In this document: positions 1 to 5,672 of the stretch, piece after piece
Numbering within the stretch: position 1 is the stretch's first letter
How the letters are laid out: each line of letters starts with the position of its first letter
Origin: CAYWEP01 sp964457405
GTDB taxonomy: Bacteria; Patescibacteriota; Microgenomatia; Levybacterales; UBA12049
Direction of reading: 5' to 3'
NCBI GenBank assembly: GCA_964457405.1
Contig: CAYWEP010000034.1
Location: 1-11,600 of the forward strand
Length of the DNA: 11,600 nucleotides
Translations under genes and position numbers: made by a program
Notes under the pieces: model-generated
What the model was told of the DNA's origin: nothing
Database searches by the model: none
What the model saw: the letters and a program-made list of their open reading frames with translations, nothing else

Positions 1-58
1 ATATTGAGCAAGTCTTAAAAACAAAAGTCTTACCGATGTCCTCTTCCTGTACAACATA

Positions 59-87
59 TTGACATTGCAACGTTTTTAACGTATAAG
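59..87 (+). promoter_or_regulatory. Sigma70-type promoter for the 119-aa gene
   Basis: A perfect -35 TTGACA (59-64) is followed by a 17-nt spacer and a -10 TATAAG (82-87, five of six consensus bases). Transcription would start near 94 and the first ATG is at 103, giving a very short leader in which GGTAGG (93-98) is the only Shine-Dalgarno-like stretch. Two direct copies of AAGTCTTA (10-17 and 25-32) lie upstream of the -35 and could be a regulator site, but that is a guess. Confidence 0.7.
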
Positions 88-102
88 AAAACGGTAGGTT
101 TT

Positions 103-462
103 ATGGGAGATCGAGATTTAGGACCACGTTTTGATGCTGACCCAACAGCTTCTTCCTCTCGCGCAATGATTCAAGAGTCGTTTAATGGTCGGTATATGGT
201 CATATACGATAGTGATAATGTCTCACCAGACTTTGCAGAGAGAGAACATGAACTCGAGGCATGCATTGAAAGAAACGAGCTTGGTGGTAAGGTTCTAATA
301 CATAAAGGCGCCTTTCCGGCATTAGGCTTAAGCATGATTTATGCGGCACGAGGCGCAGCGCAGAGGCTTGTTGATGCTTGCTCTCCGCCTATAAAAACCT
401 TAACTCCTGATCAAAGAGTTTATGGTATACAAGATCTACGTCCAAAGCAAGACATCTTTTAA
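103..462 (+). CDS. Hypothetical 119-aa soluble protein
   Basis: I do not recognise this protein. It has no signal peptide or membrane segment and should be cytoplasmic. The N-terminal ~20 residues are polar and low in structure (GDRDLGPRFDADPTASSS), the middle is charged (FAEREHELEACIERNELGGK), and the segment LSMIYAARGAAQRLVDA looks like an amphipathic helix. The ATG at 103 is the natural start because it follows a near-consensus promoter by 15 nt and a GGTAGG sequence. The gene stands alone: 110 nt without an obvious terminator separate it from the next gene, which has its own weak promoter candidate. The strong promoter and uninterrupted frame are the main evidence that it is real. No function can be assigned. 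Confidence 0.6.
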   Translation: MGDRDLGPRFDADPTASSSRAMIQESFNGRYMVIYDSDNVSPDFAEREHELEACIERNELGGKVLIHKGAFPALGLSMIYAARGAAQRLVDACSPPIKTLTPDQRVYGIQDLRPKQDIF

Positions 463-512
463 GGCGTAGTCCAGCCTCCAAACAACGATAAATAAATTCC
501 ACAATCTCTCTC

Positions 513-541
513 TTGTTTCTTGCAAAAATATTTACTATGCT
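513..541 (+). promoter_or_regulatory. Weak promoter candidate before the FN3-like gene
   Basis: TTGTTT (513-518) and TATGCT (536-541) are separated by 17 nt, each matching four of six consensus bases. The start codon follows at 573 without an evident Shine-Dalgarno site. Small inverted repeats such as TGTAG/CTACA lie in the leader. Support is modest. Confidence 0.35.
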
Positions 542-572
542 GTAACTGTAGACTGCACAGCTACAACTGCCT

Positions 573-1073
573 ATGAAGCATCTTTGTGTGTTATTTGGTT
601 TTATCTTTTTTATCATCCTTTTTTTGCATCTTCCTGTACAAAAAGCAGTTGCGCAAGGATGTACGCCCATAACCACTGCCCCCAATCTCTACCAGATTGA
701 TCGTGCATCATCTTCGGCAACCCTGTATTTCACTCCAATAAGCAATGCTACGAGCTATACAACAGTGTACGGATTGAGCGTTGGCGATGAACGGTATAAT
801 ACAAATATCAACTACGGACAGTCAACAGGCGCCATTTCATACGTTGTTCAGAACTTGGATCCAGGATTATCATATTACTTCAAAATTCGTGCAAATAACT
901 CCTGTTCGATTGGTCCGTTCAGCGGTTGGGTAGCTGATAGCCCAAATGCTACGCCTTACCTTGCTTTGGGAGGCGGTGGTGCAGTTCCCGTGACAGGCAT
1001 AGAATTATTTGTCGTACCGGCACTTCTCTCTTTTGGCGTTATCTTATTTGGTTTTCTCCTCTTTGCATTATAA
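573..1073 (+). CDS. Secreted single-FN3-domain protein with sorting-signal-like tail
   Basis: A 166-aa exported protein. Residues 1-27 form a signal peptide: a short basic start (MKH), a long hydrophobic core and an AVA|QG cleavage site. Residues ~35-125 read as one fibronectin type III-like beta sandwich (hydrophobic strands, the turn NLDPGLSYYFKIRA, and a late GPFSGWV). Cys30 and Cys111 could form a disulfide. A Gly-rich hinge (133-136) is followed by VPVTG (138-142) and a 24-residue hydrophobic segment that ends the protein. This resembles an LPxTG-type cell-wall sorting signal, but it lacks the usual basic tail; a simple C-terminal membrane anchor is the alternative. No sortase gene is in the window. 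The 45-aa gene begins 6 nt after the stop, so the two may be co-transcribed. The FN3 call rests on pattern only. Confidence 0.75.
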   Translation: MKHLCVLFGFIFFIILFLHLPVQKAVAQGCTPITTAPNLYQIDRASSSATLYFTPISNATSYTTVYGLSVGDERYNTNINYGQSTGAISYVVQNLDPGLSYYFKIRANNSCSIGPFSGWVADSPNATPYLALGGGGAVPVTGIELFVVPALLSFGVILFGFLLFAL

Positions 1074-1079
1074 AAACAT

Positions 1080-1217
1080 ATGATCCGAAAGGTAAAAGAA
1101 GGGTATCGTGTTGTTGCTGAGAGCGGACGAAATATGGGAACATACCCGACGCATGGGCAAGCGGAGAAACGTCTTCGTCAAATTGAAATGTTCAAACACA
1201 TGCGGAAAAAGGGTTGA
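1080..1217 (+). CDS. Conserved small basic protein, 45 aa
   Basis: The frame from ATG 1080 to TGA 1217 encodes a 45-residue, strongly basic protein (MIRKVKEGYRVVAESGR, then NMGTYPTHGQAEKRLRQIE, ending FKHMRKKG). From memory it resembles small proteins common in phages and CPR genomes with the pattern YxVxSexGkxLGxYxTxxEAekRLrQvExFK: a two- to three-strand segment followed by a basic helix. The function of that group is unknown to me; nucleic-acid contact is a guess from the charge. It begins 6 nt after the FN3-like gene and ends 7 nt before the convergent lytic transglycosylase gene, fitting exactly between two well-supported neighbours. Confidence 0.75.
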   Translation: MIRKVKEGYRVVAESGRNMGTYPTHGQAEKRLRQIEMFKHMRKKG

Positions 1218-1224
1218 TTTTTCC

Positions 1225-1791
1225 TTACTTGCAACTTGGCCAGGCGTTTTCCTGTCCGCGGGAGAGCATAAATGCGGCGCTTCGTATTGATTCTTCAGCA
1301 TTTTTCCGAAGCTCTTGATCTGTCGATAATCCCATGCTTGATCGGACAGTGGTCCATGCACCCTCTGAAAATTGGAACATCCCGACATAGAGATTATTGA
1401 AATTTGCTTGCGTGTTAAAGCCTGATTCGCAGGCTGCTGTGCGCTTGAGGCGTTCTTTGTCGACGTGATATTCATCAGCATATTTGGTAAAGAGCGTTTC
1501 CAAATCTTGAGAGGTTGTGACGGTTGGGATTGGTGTCGGAGTGGGAGTAGGCGTATCAGTTGGCGTTGGTGTCGGGGTATTTGTCGGAGTCGGCGTTAGT
1601 GTTGGCGTGGTAGTTTCGGTGGGTTGTTGTTTAGGAGGACTGGAAGATATTTTTGCCGAAAGGACGATTTCCTCCTTCGGAATAGGGCTATCAAAGGGAG
1701 GAGGAGCTGCTTCTTGCCAGAGCATTGGCACAAACAAGGCAGGAAGACTAGAGAGAATAGTGAGAGACATAGTTACTACCTCTTTAATCAT
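1225..1791 (-). CDS. Signal-anchored lytic-transglycosylase-like (SLT fold) protein
   Basis: A 188-aa exported protein predicted to cleave peptidoglycan. Residues ~7-25 are hydrophobic (signal peptide or anchor). Residues 57-93 are a Pro-Thr linker made of TPTP-type repeats, and ~95-188 form a compact lysozyme-like domain. Its hallmarks are an AACESGFN motif with Glu122 as the predicted catalytic acid, the YVGMFQFSEGAW segment (135-146) typical of SLT domains, a helix ending in AAFMLSRG, and a terminal WPSC. Cys121 and Cys187 may pair. The ATG at 1791 is supported by AGGATAGG (1796-1803 on this strand) 4 nt upstream. The domain is small compared with classical Slt proteins but matches minimal versions in CPR and Gram-positive bacteria. 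It converges with the 45-aa gene and diverges from the two-component remnant. Dense frames on the opposite strand are shadows of the repeat-coding linker. Confidence 0.85.
   Translation of the reverse strand: MIKEVVTMSLTILSSLPALFVPMLWQEAAPPPFDSPIPKEEIVLSAKISSSPPKQQPTETTTPTLTPTPTNTPTPTPTDTPTPTPTPIPTVTTSQDLETLFTKYADEYHVDKERLKRTAACESGFNTQANFNNLYVGMFQFSEGAWTTVRSSMGLSTDQELRKNAEESIRSAAFMLSRGQENAWPSCK
1513..1623 (-). repeat. Pro-Thr linker, degenerate hexanucleotide repeat
   Basis: This stretch of the lytic transglycosylase gene is a run of imperfect 6-nt units encoding Thr-Pro pairs, interrupted by Asn, Asp, Leu, Ile and Val substitutions. It would form an extended spacer between the membrane anchor and the catalytic domain. 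Whole-unit gain or loss would change spacer length without breaking the frame. Confidence 0.85.
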
Positions 1792-1861
1792 TGCGCCTAT
1801 CCTAGCATATTTTTAATAATTTTATTGCAAGAATTTCTTTTCAACTATTTTTCAGTTTTGC

Positions 1862-1870
1862 TGCTATAAT
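1862..1870 (+). promoter_or_regulatory. Extended -10 promoter for the two-component remnant
   Basis: TGCTATAAT is a perfect extended -10 element (TGn followed by TATAAT at 1865-1870). No good -35 is visible, which is normal for extended -10 promoters. Transcription would begin near 1877 and the ATG is at 1879, so the transcript would be leaderless or nearly so. It is the only promoter visible before the export operon. Confidence 0.7.
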
Positions 1871-1878
1871 CTGTACTC

Positions 1879-2052
1879 ATGAGAATTCTCGTAGTTGAGG
1901 ATGAGCACAAGATCGCTAATTCAATAAAGCAAGGTTTGGAACAGGAAAATTTCGCAGTCGATGTTGCCTATGACGGAACGACTGGATATGATTTTGCATT
2001 CACCGAGGACTATTGCCTCCCTGTTCTTGATACTGCCCTCAAAAAAGATTAA
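1879..2052 (+). pseudogene. Truncated response regulator, possibly fused to a histidine-kinase tail
   Basis: An uninterrupted 57-codon frame. Residues 1-45 are a typical start of an OmpR/PhoB-family receiver domain: MRILVVEDEHKIANSIKQGL with the acidic pocket Glu7-Asp8, then a second strand and helix up to FAFTEDY. After that the sequence stops resembling a receiver. Expected DLIILD is replaced by CLPVLDTALKKD and a stop, so half of the receiver and the whole DNA-binding domain are missing. Asp51 sits where the phospho-acceptor would be, but CLPVLD could also be the LPxx end of a histidine kinase, since kinases often end in GTxFxxxLP. The simplest inference is one deletion that removed most of an adjacent regulator-kinase pair. 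It lies 38 nt before the exporter genes, where a two-component system would be expected. The promoter and start codon are intact, so a short peptide may still be made. Confidence 0.75.
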
Positions 2053-2074
2053 AGTCTTTTTCAGCTTGAAACAC

Positions 2075-2091
2075 TACGATTATTGATCGTA
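2075..2091 (+). promoter_or_regulatory. Small hairpin abutting the adaptor start codon
   Basis: TACGAT (2075-2080) and ATCGTA (2086-2091) can pair around a 5-nt loop, and the last stem base is the A of the ATG at 2091. No Shine-Dalgarno site is visible between the remnant stop and this start. The hairpin could dampen initiation, but six mostly A/T pairs make a weak structure. Confidence 0.3.
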
Positions 2092-3422
2092 TGGAATTTA
2101 TTGCTCGTTTGAGAGGTAAAGTCGGAAGTATACTCAGGTGGTTCTGGCACCTTTCGCTTTTTAAGAAACTCGCGATCATTTCCGTTTTACTTATTATCGG
2201 ATGGTTTGGATATCCTCGAGTTTTTGGTCAAAAAAATAATCAGCCACAATATCAGACAGCACAGGCAGAACGGGGCACATTCATTTTAAGTGTAACCGCA
2301 TCGGGTACAATCTCCAGTAGTAACACCGTCAGCATCACGACAAGCGCGACAGGGATTGTCAGTACTGTGTATGTACAAAACGGTGACACGGTAGCTGAAG
2401 GGCAAAAAATTGCCGATATTACTTTGGATCAAGATTCGCAACAGAGGCAGACAGCGGCATGGGCGAGTTACTTGGCTTCGCAGAATACGCTCAATAGCGC
2501 AAAGGCAAAGATGAACTCTCTTCAATCCGCCTTATTTAAGGCAAATCAAGCATTTGTGACCGACAGAGGGATTTCCAATCCCAGCGATGCACAGAAAGCC
2601 GATCCTAAATACATTGAGGAAAACGCAGAATGGCTGCAGGCGGAGGCAGATTATAATAACCAGGCAGGTGTGATCTCGCAAGCTGAAGCGGCGCTCTCAA
2701 GCGCATGGTTGTCGTATCAACAAACTTCAGCGAGTATTAAAGCGCCAACTGCGGGAACAATTACAAACTTCACACTTTCGCCTGGCGTTTCAATTACAGA
2801 CAGTAACGACCAGGGTTCATCGACAACTTCCAATACGACTACTGCGTCTTCTCAAACAGTCGGTGCGATAACGATTCCGGGAGGGAGAATTCAGGCAAGC
2901 GTCAATCTTTCAGAAATTGACGTTGTTACTGTGAAGTCAGGACAAAAAGTCACCCTCACGCTTGATGCGTTTCCCGACAAAACATTCACCGGAAAAGTAG
3001 CCTCAATTGATACCAACGGGTCTGTCAGCTCGGGTGTCACGACATATCCTGCAACAATCACGCTGGATTCAGGACTCCCAAACATCTATCCAAATATGGC
3101 AGTAAGCGTCAAGATTATTACCAGTATAAAGAATGATGTTTTGCTTGTTCCATCAGGCGCTGTTCAAACGCAAAATGGTCAATCAAGTGTTCGGGTTATG
3201 AAAAATGGGGCTGTGCAAGACGTAATTGTTGAGACAGGTGAAGCAAATGATACGCAAGTGGAAATAGTTTCTGGACTTTCTGAAGGAGATACTGTTATTG
3301 CCGGTCAAACTGGTGGAGGTACGAATCAGCAAGGAAGCGGATCGCCTTTTAGCGGCTTTGGTGGAAGAGGCGGTGGAGGACAAAGAATCTTTATACAAGG
3401 AGGCGGAGGCGGTAGAAGGTGA
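2091..3422 (+). CDS. HlyD/MacA-type periplasmic adaptor of an ABC exporter
   Basis: A 443-aa membrane-fusion protein that would couple the MacB-like permease to extracytoplasmic substrate handling. Order of parts: a basic cytoplasmic N-terminus (1-24), one membrane helix (~25-45), a first half lipoyl motif (VQNGDTVAEGQKIADI, ~95-110), an Ala/Gln/Ser-rich coiled-coil hairpin (~113-212), a second half lipoyl motif (IKAPTAGTITNFTLSPG, ~215-231), a Ser/Thr-rich insert (238-256), a beta-barrel domain (~263-350), and a membrane-proximal domain (VPSGAVQ to GDTVIAGQ). The final ~35 residues are a Gly/Arg-rich tail (GFGGRGGGG and GGGGGRR), seen in CPR homologues from memory. The stop overlaps the ATPase start by 4 nt (GTGA), indicating translational coupling. 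No outer-membrane channel gene is present, consistent with a single-membrane cell, where such adaptors act with the permease alone. The substrate is unknown. Confidence 0.92.
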   Translation: MEFIARLRGKVGSILRWFWHLSLFKKLAIISVLLIIGWFGYPRVFGQKNNQPQYQTAQAERGTFILSVTASGTISSSNTVSITTSATGIVSTVYVQNGDTVAEGQKIADITLDQDSQQRQTAAWASYLASQNTLNSAKAKMNSLQSALFKANQAFVTDRGISNPSDAQKADPKYIEENAEWLQAEADYNNQAGVISQAEAALSSAWLSYQQTSASIKAPTAGTITNFTLSPGVSITDSNDQGSSTTSNTTTASSQTVGAITIPGGRIQASVNLSEIDVVTVKSGQKVTLTLDAFPDKTFTGKVASIDTNGSVSSGVTTYPATITLDSGLPNIYPNMAVSVKIITSIKNDVLLVPSGAVQTQNGQSSVRVMKNGAVQDVIVETGEANDTQVEIVSGLSEGDTVIAGQTGGGTNQQGSGSPFSGFGGRGGGGQRIFIQGGGGGRR

Positions 3423-4087
3423 TTCATGTTTCTCACATTTCAAAAATATATAAAACAGGCGATATTGAAACAATTGCTCTTGATGACGTCTCATTTGACA
3501 TAAAAAGGGGAGAATTTGTTGCTATCATGGGGCCGTCGGGATCTGGCAAGTCAACGCTCATGCATATTTTAGGGGCACTTGACACGTCGACAAATGGAGA
3601 ATACATCCTTGATGGAGAGAATATCAGCAAACTAACAGACGATGCGCTCGCTGATATTCGCAATCGGAAAATAGGCTTTATTTTCCAGGCTTATAATCTC
3701 CTGCCCCGAACCAACGCCTTAAAGAATGTAACGCTGCCAATGGTTTATGCAGGTATGCCAAAAGAAGAACGAGAAAGACGCGGCAGAAAACTTTTGGAAA
3801 TGGTAGGCTTGACAGACAGGCTTGGTCATATCTCAAACCAGCTATCAGGCGGGCAGCAACAAAGAGTAGCAATCGCAAGAAGTCTCGCAAATAACCCGAA
3901 GTTAATTTTAGCTGATGAGCCAACCGGCAATTTAGCAACTGTCCAAAGCGATGAAATCATGGCTATTTTCCAAGACTTAGATAAAAAAGGTCATACAATC
4001 GTGATAATTACCCATGAGTCTTATATTGCCGAACATGCCAGAAGAGTTATTCAGCTAAGAGATGGGAAAGTGGTTTCGGAAAACTAA
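3419..4087 (+). CDS. MacB/LolD-type ABC transporter ATP-binding protein
   Basis: A 222-aa ATPase of the MacB/LolD/FtsE-like family, powering the adaptor-permease pair on either side. All motifs are intact: Walker A GPSGSGKST (38-46), Q-loop Gln90 in FQAYNLLP, signature LSGGQQQR (142-149), Walker B LILADEP with Asp166 and Glu167, and H-loop His199 in IITHE. The length is standard for a stand-alone domain. The start is a GTG at 3419 within GTGA, preceded by GGAGG (3405-3409) at 9-nt spacing; this places MIHVSHISKIYK at the N-terminus as in relatives. The D-loop reads GNLATVQSDEI rather than the common GNLDSKTG, a mild oddity unlikely to matter. The permease follows after 61 nt filled with 7-nt repeats. 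Confidence 0.95.
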   Translation: MIHVSHISKIYKTGDIETIALDDVSFDIKRGEFVAIMGPSGSGKSTLMHILGALDTSTNGEYILDGENISKLTDDALADIRNRKIGFIFQAYNLLPRTNALKNVTLPMVYAGMPKEERERRGRKLLEMVGLTDRLGHISNQLSGGQQQRVAIARSLANNPKLILADEPTGNLATVQSDEIMAIFQDLDKKGHTIVIITHESYIAEHARRVIQLRDGKVVSEN

Positions 4088-4142
4088 AAACTTTTAAGAC
4101 TTGAATTGTAAATTTGAACTTTGAGTTTTGCGCTTTTAGTTT
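4088..4142 (+). repeat. Degenerate heptad repeat filling the ATPase-permease gap
   Basis: From the base after the ATPase stop, the sequence can be read as eight imperfect 7-nt units (for example TGAACTT, TGAGTTT, TGCGCTT, TTAGTTT at 4115-4142) leading almost to the permease ATG at 4149. No Shine-Dalgarno site or promoter is evident within. The 7-nt periodicity is visible by eye, but the units are degenerate and AT-rich, so part of it may be chance. Confidence 0.55.
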
Positions 4143-4148
4143 TGATCT

Positions 4149-5393
4149 ATGGACTTTTCAGAAACTTTAAAGTCGGCATTGGAAGCATTAACTCTTAACA
4201 AACTTAGAACTGCCTTGGCAACATTAGGAGTTGTAATTGGTATTGGGGCAGTTATTACCCTTGTCTCTTTAGGGCAGGCAGGACAAAAGGCAGTAGAAAG
4301 CCAGATTGAATCTTTGGGCTCCAATCTTTTAACTGTTATTCCGGGGGCTATAAGGCCGGGCAATATCCAGTCTGCAGCAGGCACTTCAACCACTTTAAAA
4401 CTTGATGATGCCAAAGCGCTGGAAAGTGGAAAAGTTGCGGGTATTAAAAATGTCTCGGCAGAACTTTTGAGACGCGGCCAAGTTGTTGCCGGAAGAAATA
4501 ACACTAATACACAGGTAGTAGGTGTTTTGCCAACTTATAAGGAGATTAGAAATATTACTCTTGCAAGCGGAGCCTTTATTACCAATCGGGATATCTCATC
4601 TCTTGCCAAAGTTGCGGTTTTGGGACCGCAGGTCGTGACCGACCTTTTTGGAGAAACCAGCCTGCTGGACGGGCAGGGAGCAAACCCCATCGGCCAAACA
4701 ATTAGGATCAACAAATTAACCTTCCATATTATTGGTGTGACGGCCTCAAAAGGCGGAGGAGGTTTTGGCGGCAATCAGGACGATATTGTTTTTATTCCAC
4801 TTTCCACTGCCCAAAAACAGCTTTTTGGGGTTGATTTTGTGGGCTCAATTTCAATTCAGGTAGAAAATAAAGAAGAAATGGATAGGGTGCGTGACGAAGT
4901 CGGATATACCATCCTCAAAAGACACAAGATTTCCGATCCGCAAAACGCGGATTTTACTATTTTTTCTCAAAATGACATTTTAGATACTGCAACGCAAATA
5001 ACAGGAACTTTTACGGCGCTTTTATCAGGCATTGCGGCAATTTCCCTTCTCGTAGGCGGAATCGGCATCATGAATATTATGCTCGTAACCGTGACGGAAA
5101 GAACCCGTGAGATAGGACTTAGAAAAGCATTGGGAGCAAAAAAGAAATGGATTATTGCCCAGTTTCTGGCAGAATCAGTCCTTTTAACAATTGCCGGAGG
5201 AGTCTTAGGGATGTTTTTAGGAGGCGTATTGTCGTTTGTGATTGCCTACTTTATTAATCTTCCCTTTACTATTTCTCCGCAATCGGTATTTTTGGCGGTT
5301 GGAGTATCAGGCGTAATTGGTATTCTCTTTGGCTGGTATCCCGCCCGTAAAGCAGCAAACTTACAACCGATTGAAGCACTGAGATATGAATGA
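4149..5393 (+). CDS. MacB/FtsX-family ABC transporter permease
   Basis: A 414-aa membrane permease completing the tripartite exporter. An N-terminal amphipathic stretch and first membrane helix (~20-42, TALATLGVVIGIGAVITLVSLG) carry the typical NKLRTALATLGVVIG signature. They are followed by a large extracytoplasmic MacB-like periplasmic core (~45-280). Three C-terminal helices then form the FtsX domain (~288-312, ~338-366, ~373-395), with the conserved IMNIMLVTVTERTREIGLRKALGA stretch (~306-330) and the ending WYPARKAANLQPIEALRYE. Unlike E. coli MacB, the ATPase is a separate polypeptide, the usual split form. The ATG at 4149 gives the conserved N-terminus although no Shine-Dalgarno site is visible, so its translation may depend on the upstream genes. 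Substrate unknown: macrolide, peptide or lipoprotein export are all possible. Confidence 0.93.
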   Translation: MDFSETLKSALEALTLNKLRTALATLGVVIGIGAVITLVSLGQAGQKAVESQIESLGSNLLTVIPGAIRPGNIQSAAGTSTTLKLDDAKALESGKVAGIKNVSAELLRRGQVVAGRNNTNTQVVGVLPTYKEIRNITLASGAFITNRDISSLAKVAVLGPQVVTDLFGETSLLDGQGANPIGQTIRINKLTFHIIGVTASKGGGGFGGNQDDIVFIPLSTAQKQLFGVDFVGSISIQVENKEEMDRVRDEVGYTILKRHKISDPQNADFTIFSQNDILDTATQITGTFTALLSGIAAISLLVGGIGIMNIMLVTVTERTREIGLRKALGAKKKWIIAQFLAESVLLTIAGGVLGMFLGGVLSFVIAYFINLPFTISPQSVFLAVGVSGVIGILFGWYPARKAANLQPIEALRYE

Positions 5394-5475
5394 TATTAAG
5401 CATAAAGTATTTAGTATTAAGTATGAGAGGAAGTTTTTTTATACATGATACTTGCTACTTTATACTAACTACTTT
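5394..5475 (+). repeat. Inverted heptad arrays forming a long hairpin
   Basis: Directly after the permease stop come 7-nt units of the type TATTAAG (5394-5428). After a 12-nt centre ending in a T7 run, heptads of the reverse-complement type (ATACTTG, CTACTTT; 5441-5475) follow. The arms 5405-5423 and 5456-5474 pair at 17 of 19 positions. The hairpin could cap the exporter mRNA or act as an mRNA 3' stabiliser; the T run lies in the loop, not after the stem, so it is not a standard intrinsic terminator. Confidence 0.7.
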
Positions 5476-5480
5476 CGTGG

Positions 5481-5489
5481 AGGAGGTGA
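5481..5489 (+). promoter_or_regulatory. Full-length Shine-Dalgarno site
   Basis: AGGAGGTGA matches the full 9-nt complement of the usual 16S rRNA 3' end and is placed 10 nt before the ATG at 5500. It is by far the strongest ribosome binding site in the window. It sits in front of a frame that closes after 29 codons unless the ribosome shifts, which shows that this start was, or is, used. Confidence 0.8.
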
Positions 5490-5499
5490 GTAGCAAAGC

Positions 5500-5672
5500 A
5501 TGAATAAAAATATTTTAAAATACTACTTATTGCAGTCATTGTCGGAGGGGCTTCTTTTTTCGCCGGTATGCAGAGGTGGTGGGCAATAGGCATTGTTGCT
5601 ATACTTCTTGTTGTTATTGGCATATTTTTTGCGCGAGGTAGAACACTGATAACAAAACAAATGAAAATATGA
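5500..5672 (+). pseudogene. Two-helix small membrane protein, needs a -1 frameshift
   Basis: From ATG 5500 the zero frame gives MNKNILKYYLL and stops after 29 codons. Shifting by -1 after codon 7 continues as ILLIAVIVGGASFFAGMQ, then RWWAIGIVAILLVVIGIFF, ending RTLITKQMKI at TGA 5670-5672. The product would be a 57-residue protein with two membrane helices. Its first half resembles the common CPR N-terminus with an AFFAGM-type helix end, often found beside such exporters. The shift point is a T TTA AAA heptamer (5514-5520), a recognised -1 slippery form and also a homopolymer-rich spot where a lost A would give the same break. The stop overlaps a following ATG as ATGA, an operon-like junction. 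Programmed frameshift, true decay and sequencing error cannot be told apart here. Confidence 0.55.

Noticed and set aside
3..62. Open frame from the left edge (IEQVLKTKVLP, stop at 60-62) as the tail of an upstream gene
   Set aside because: Too short to support, the other frames are equally plausible, and its stop falls within the -35 of the next promoter; recorded only as a possibility.
389..685. Minus-strand 98-codon frame
   Set aside because: It runs antisense to the end of the 119-aa gene and to the signal peptide of the FN3-like gene; no promoter or family resemblance.
1068..1481. Minus-strand 137-codon frame
   Set aside because: It overlaps the transglycosylase catalytic domain and the 45-aa gene and has no protein-like features of its own.
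1517..1816. Plus-strand frame of about 99 codons made of Val-Gly repeats
   Set aside because: It is the antisense reading of the Pro-Thr linker in the lytic transglycosylase gene, whose minus-strand protein has clear SLT motifs.
2041..2060. AAAAAGA/TCTTTTT inverted repeat as an intrinsic terminator after the two-component remnant
   Set aside because: The 7-bp stem has only one G-C pair, so it is unlikely to terminate, and stopping there would silence the exporter genes.
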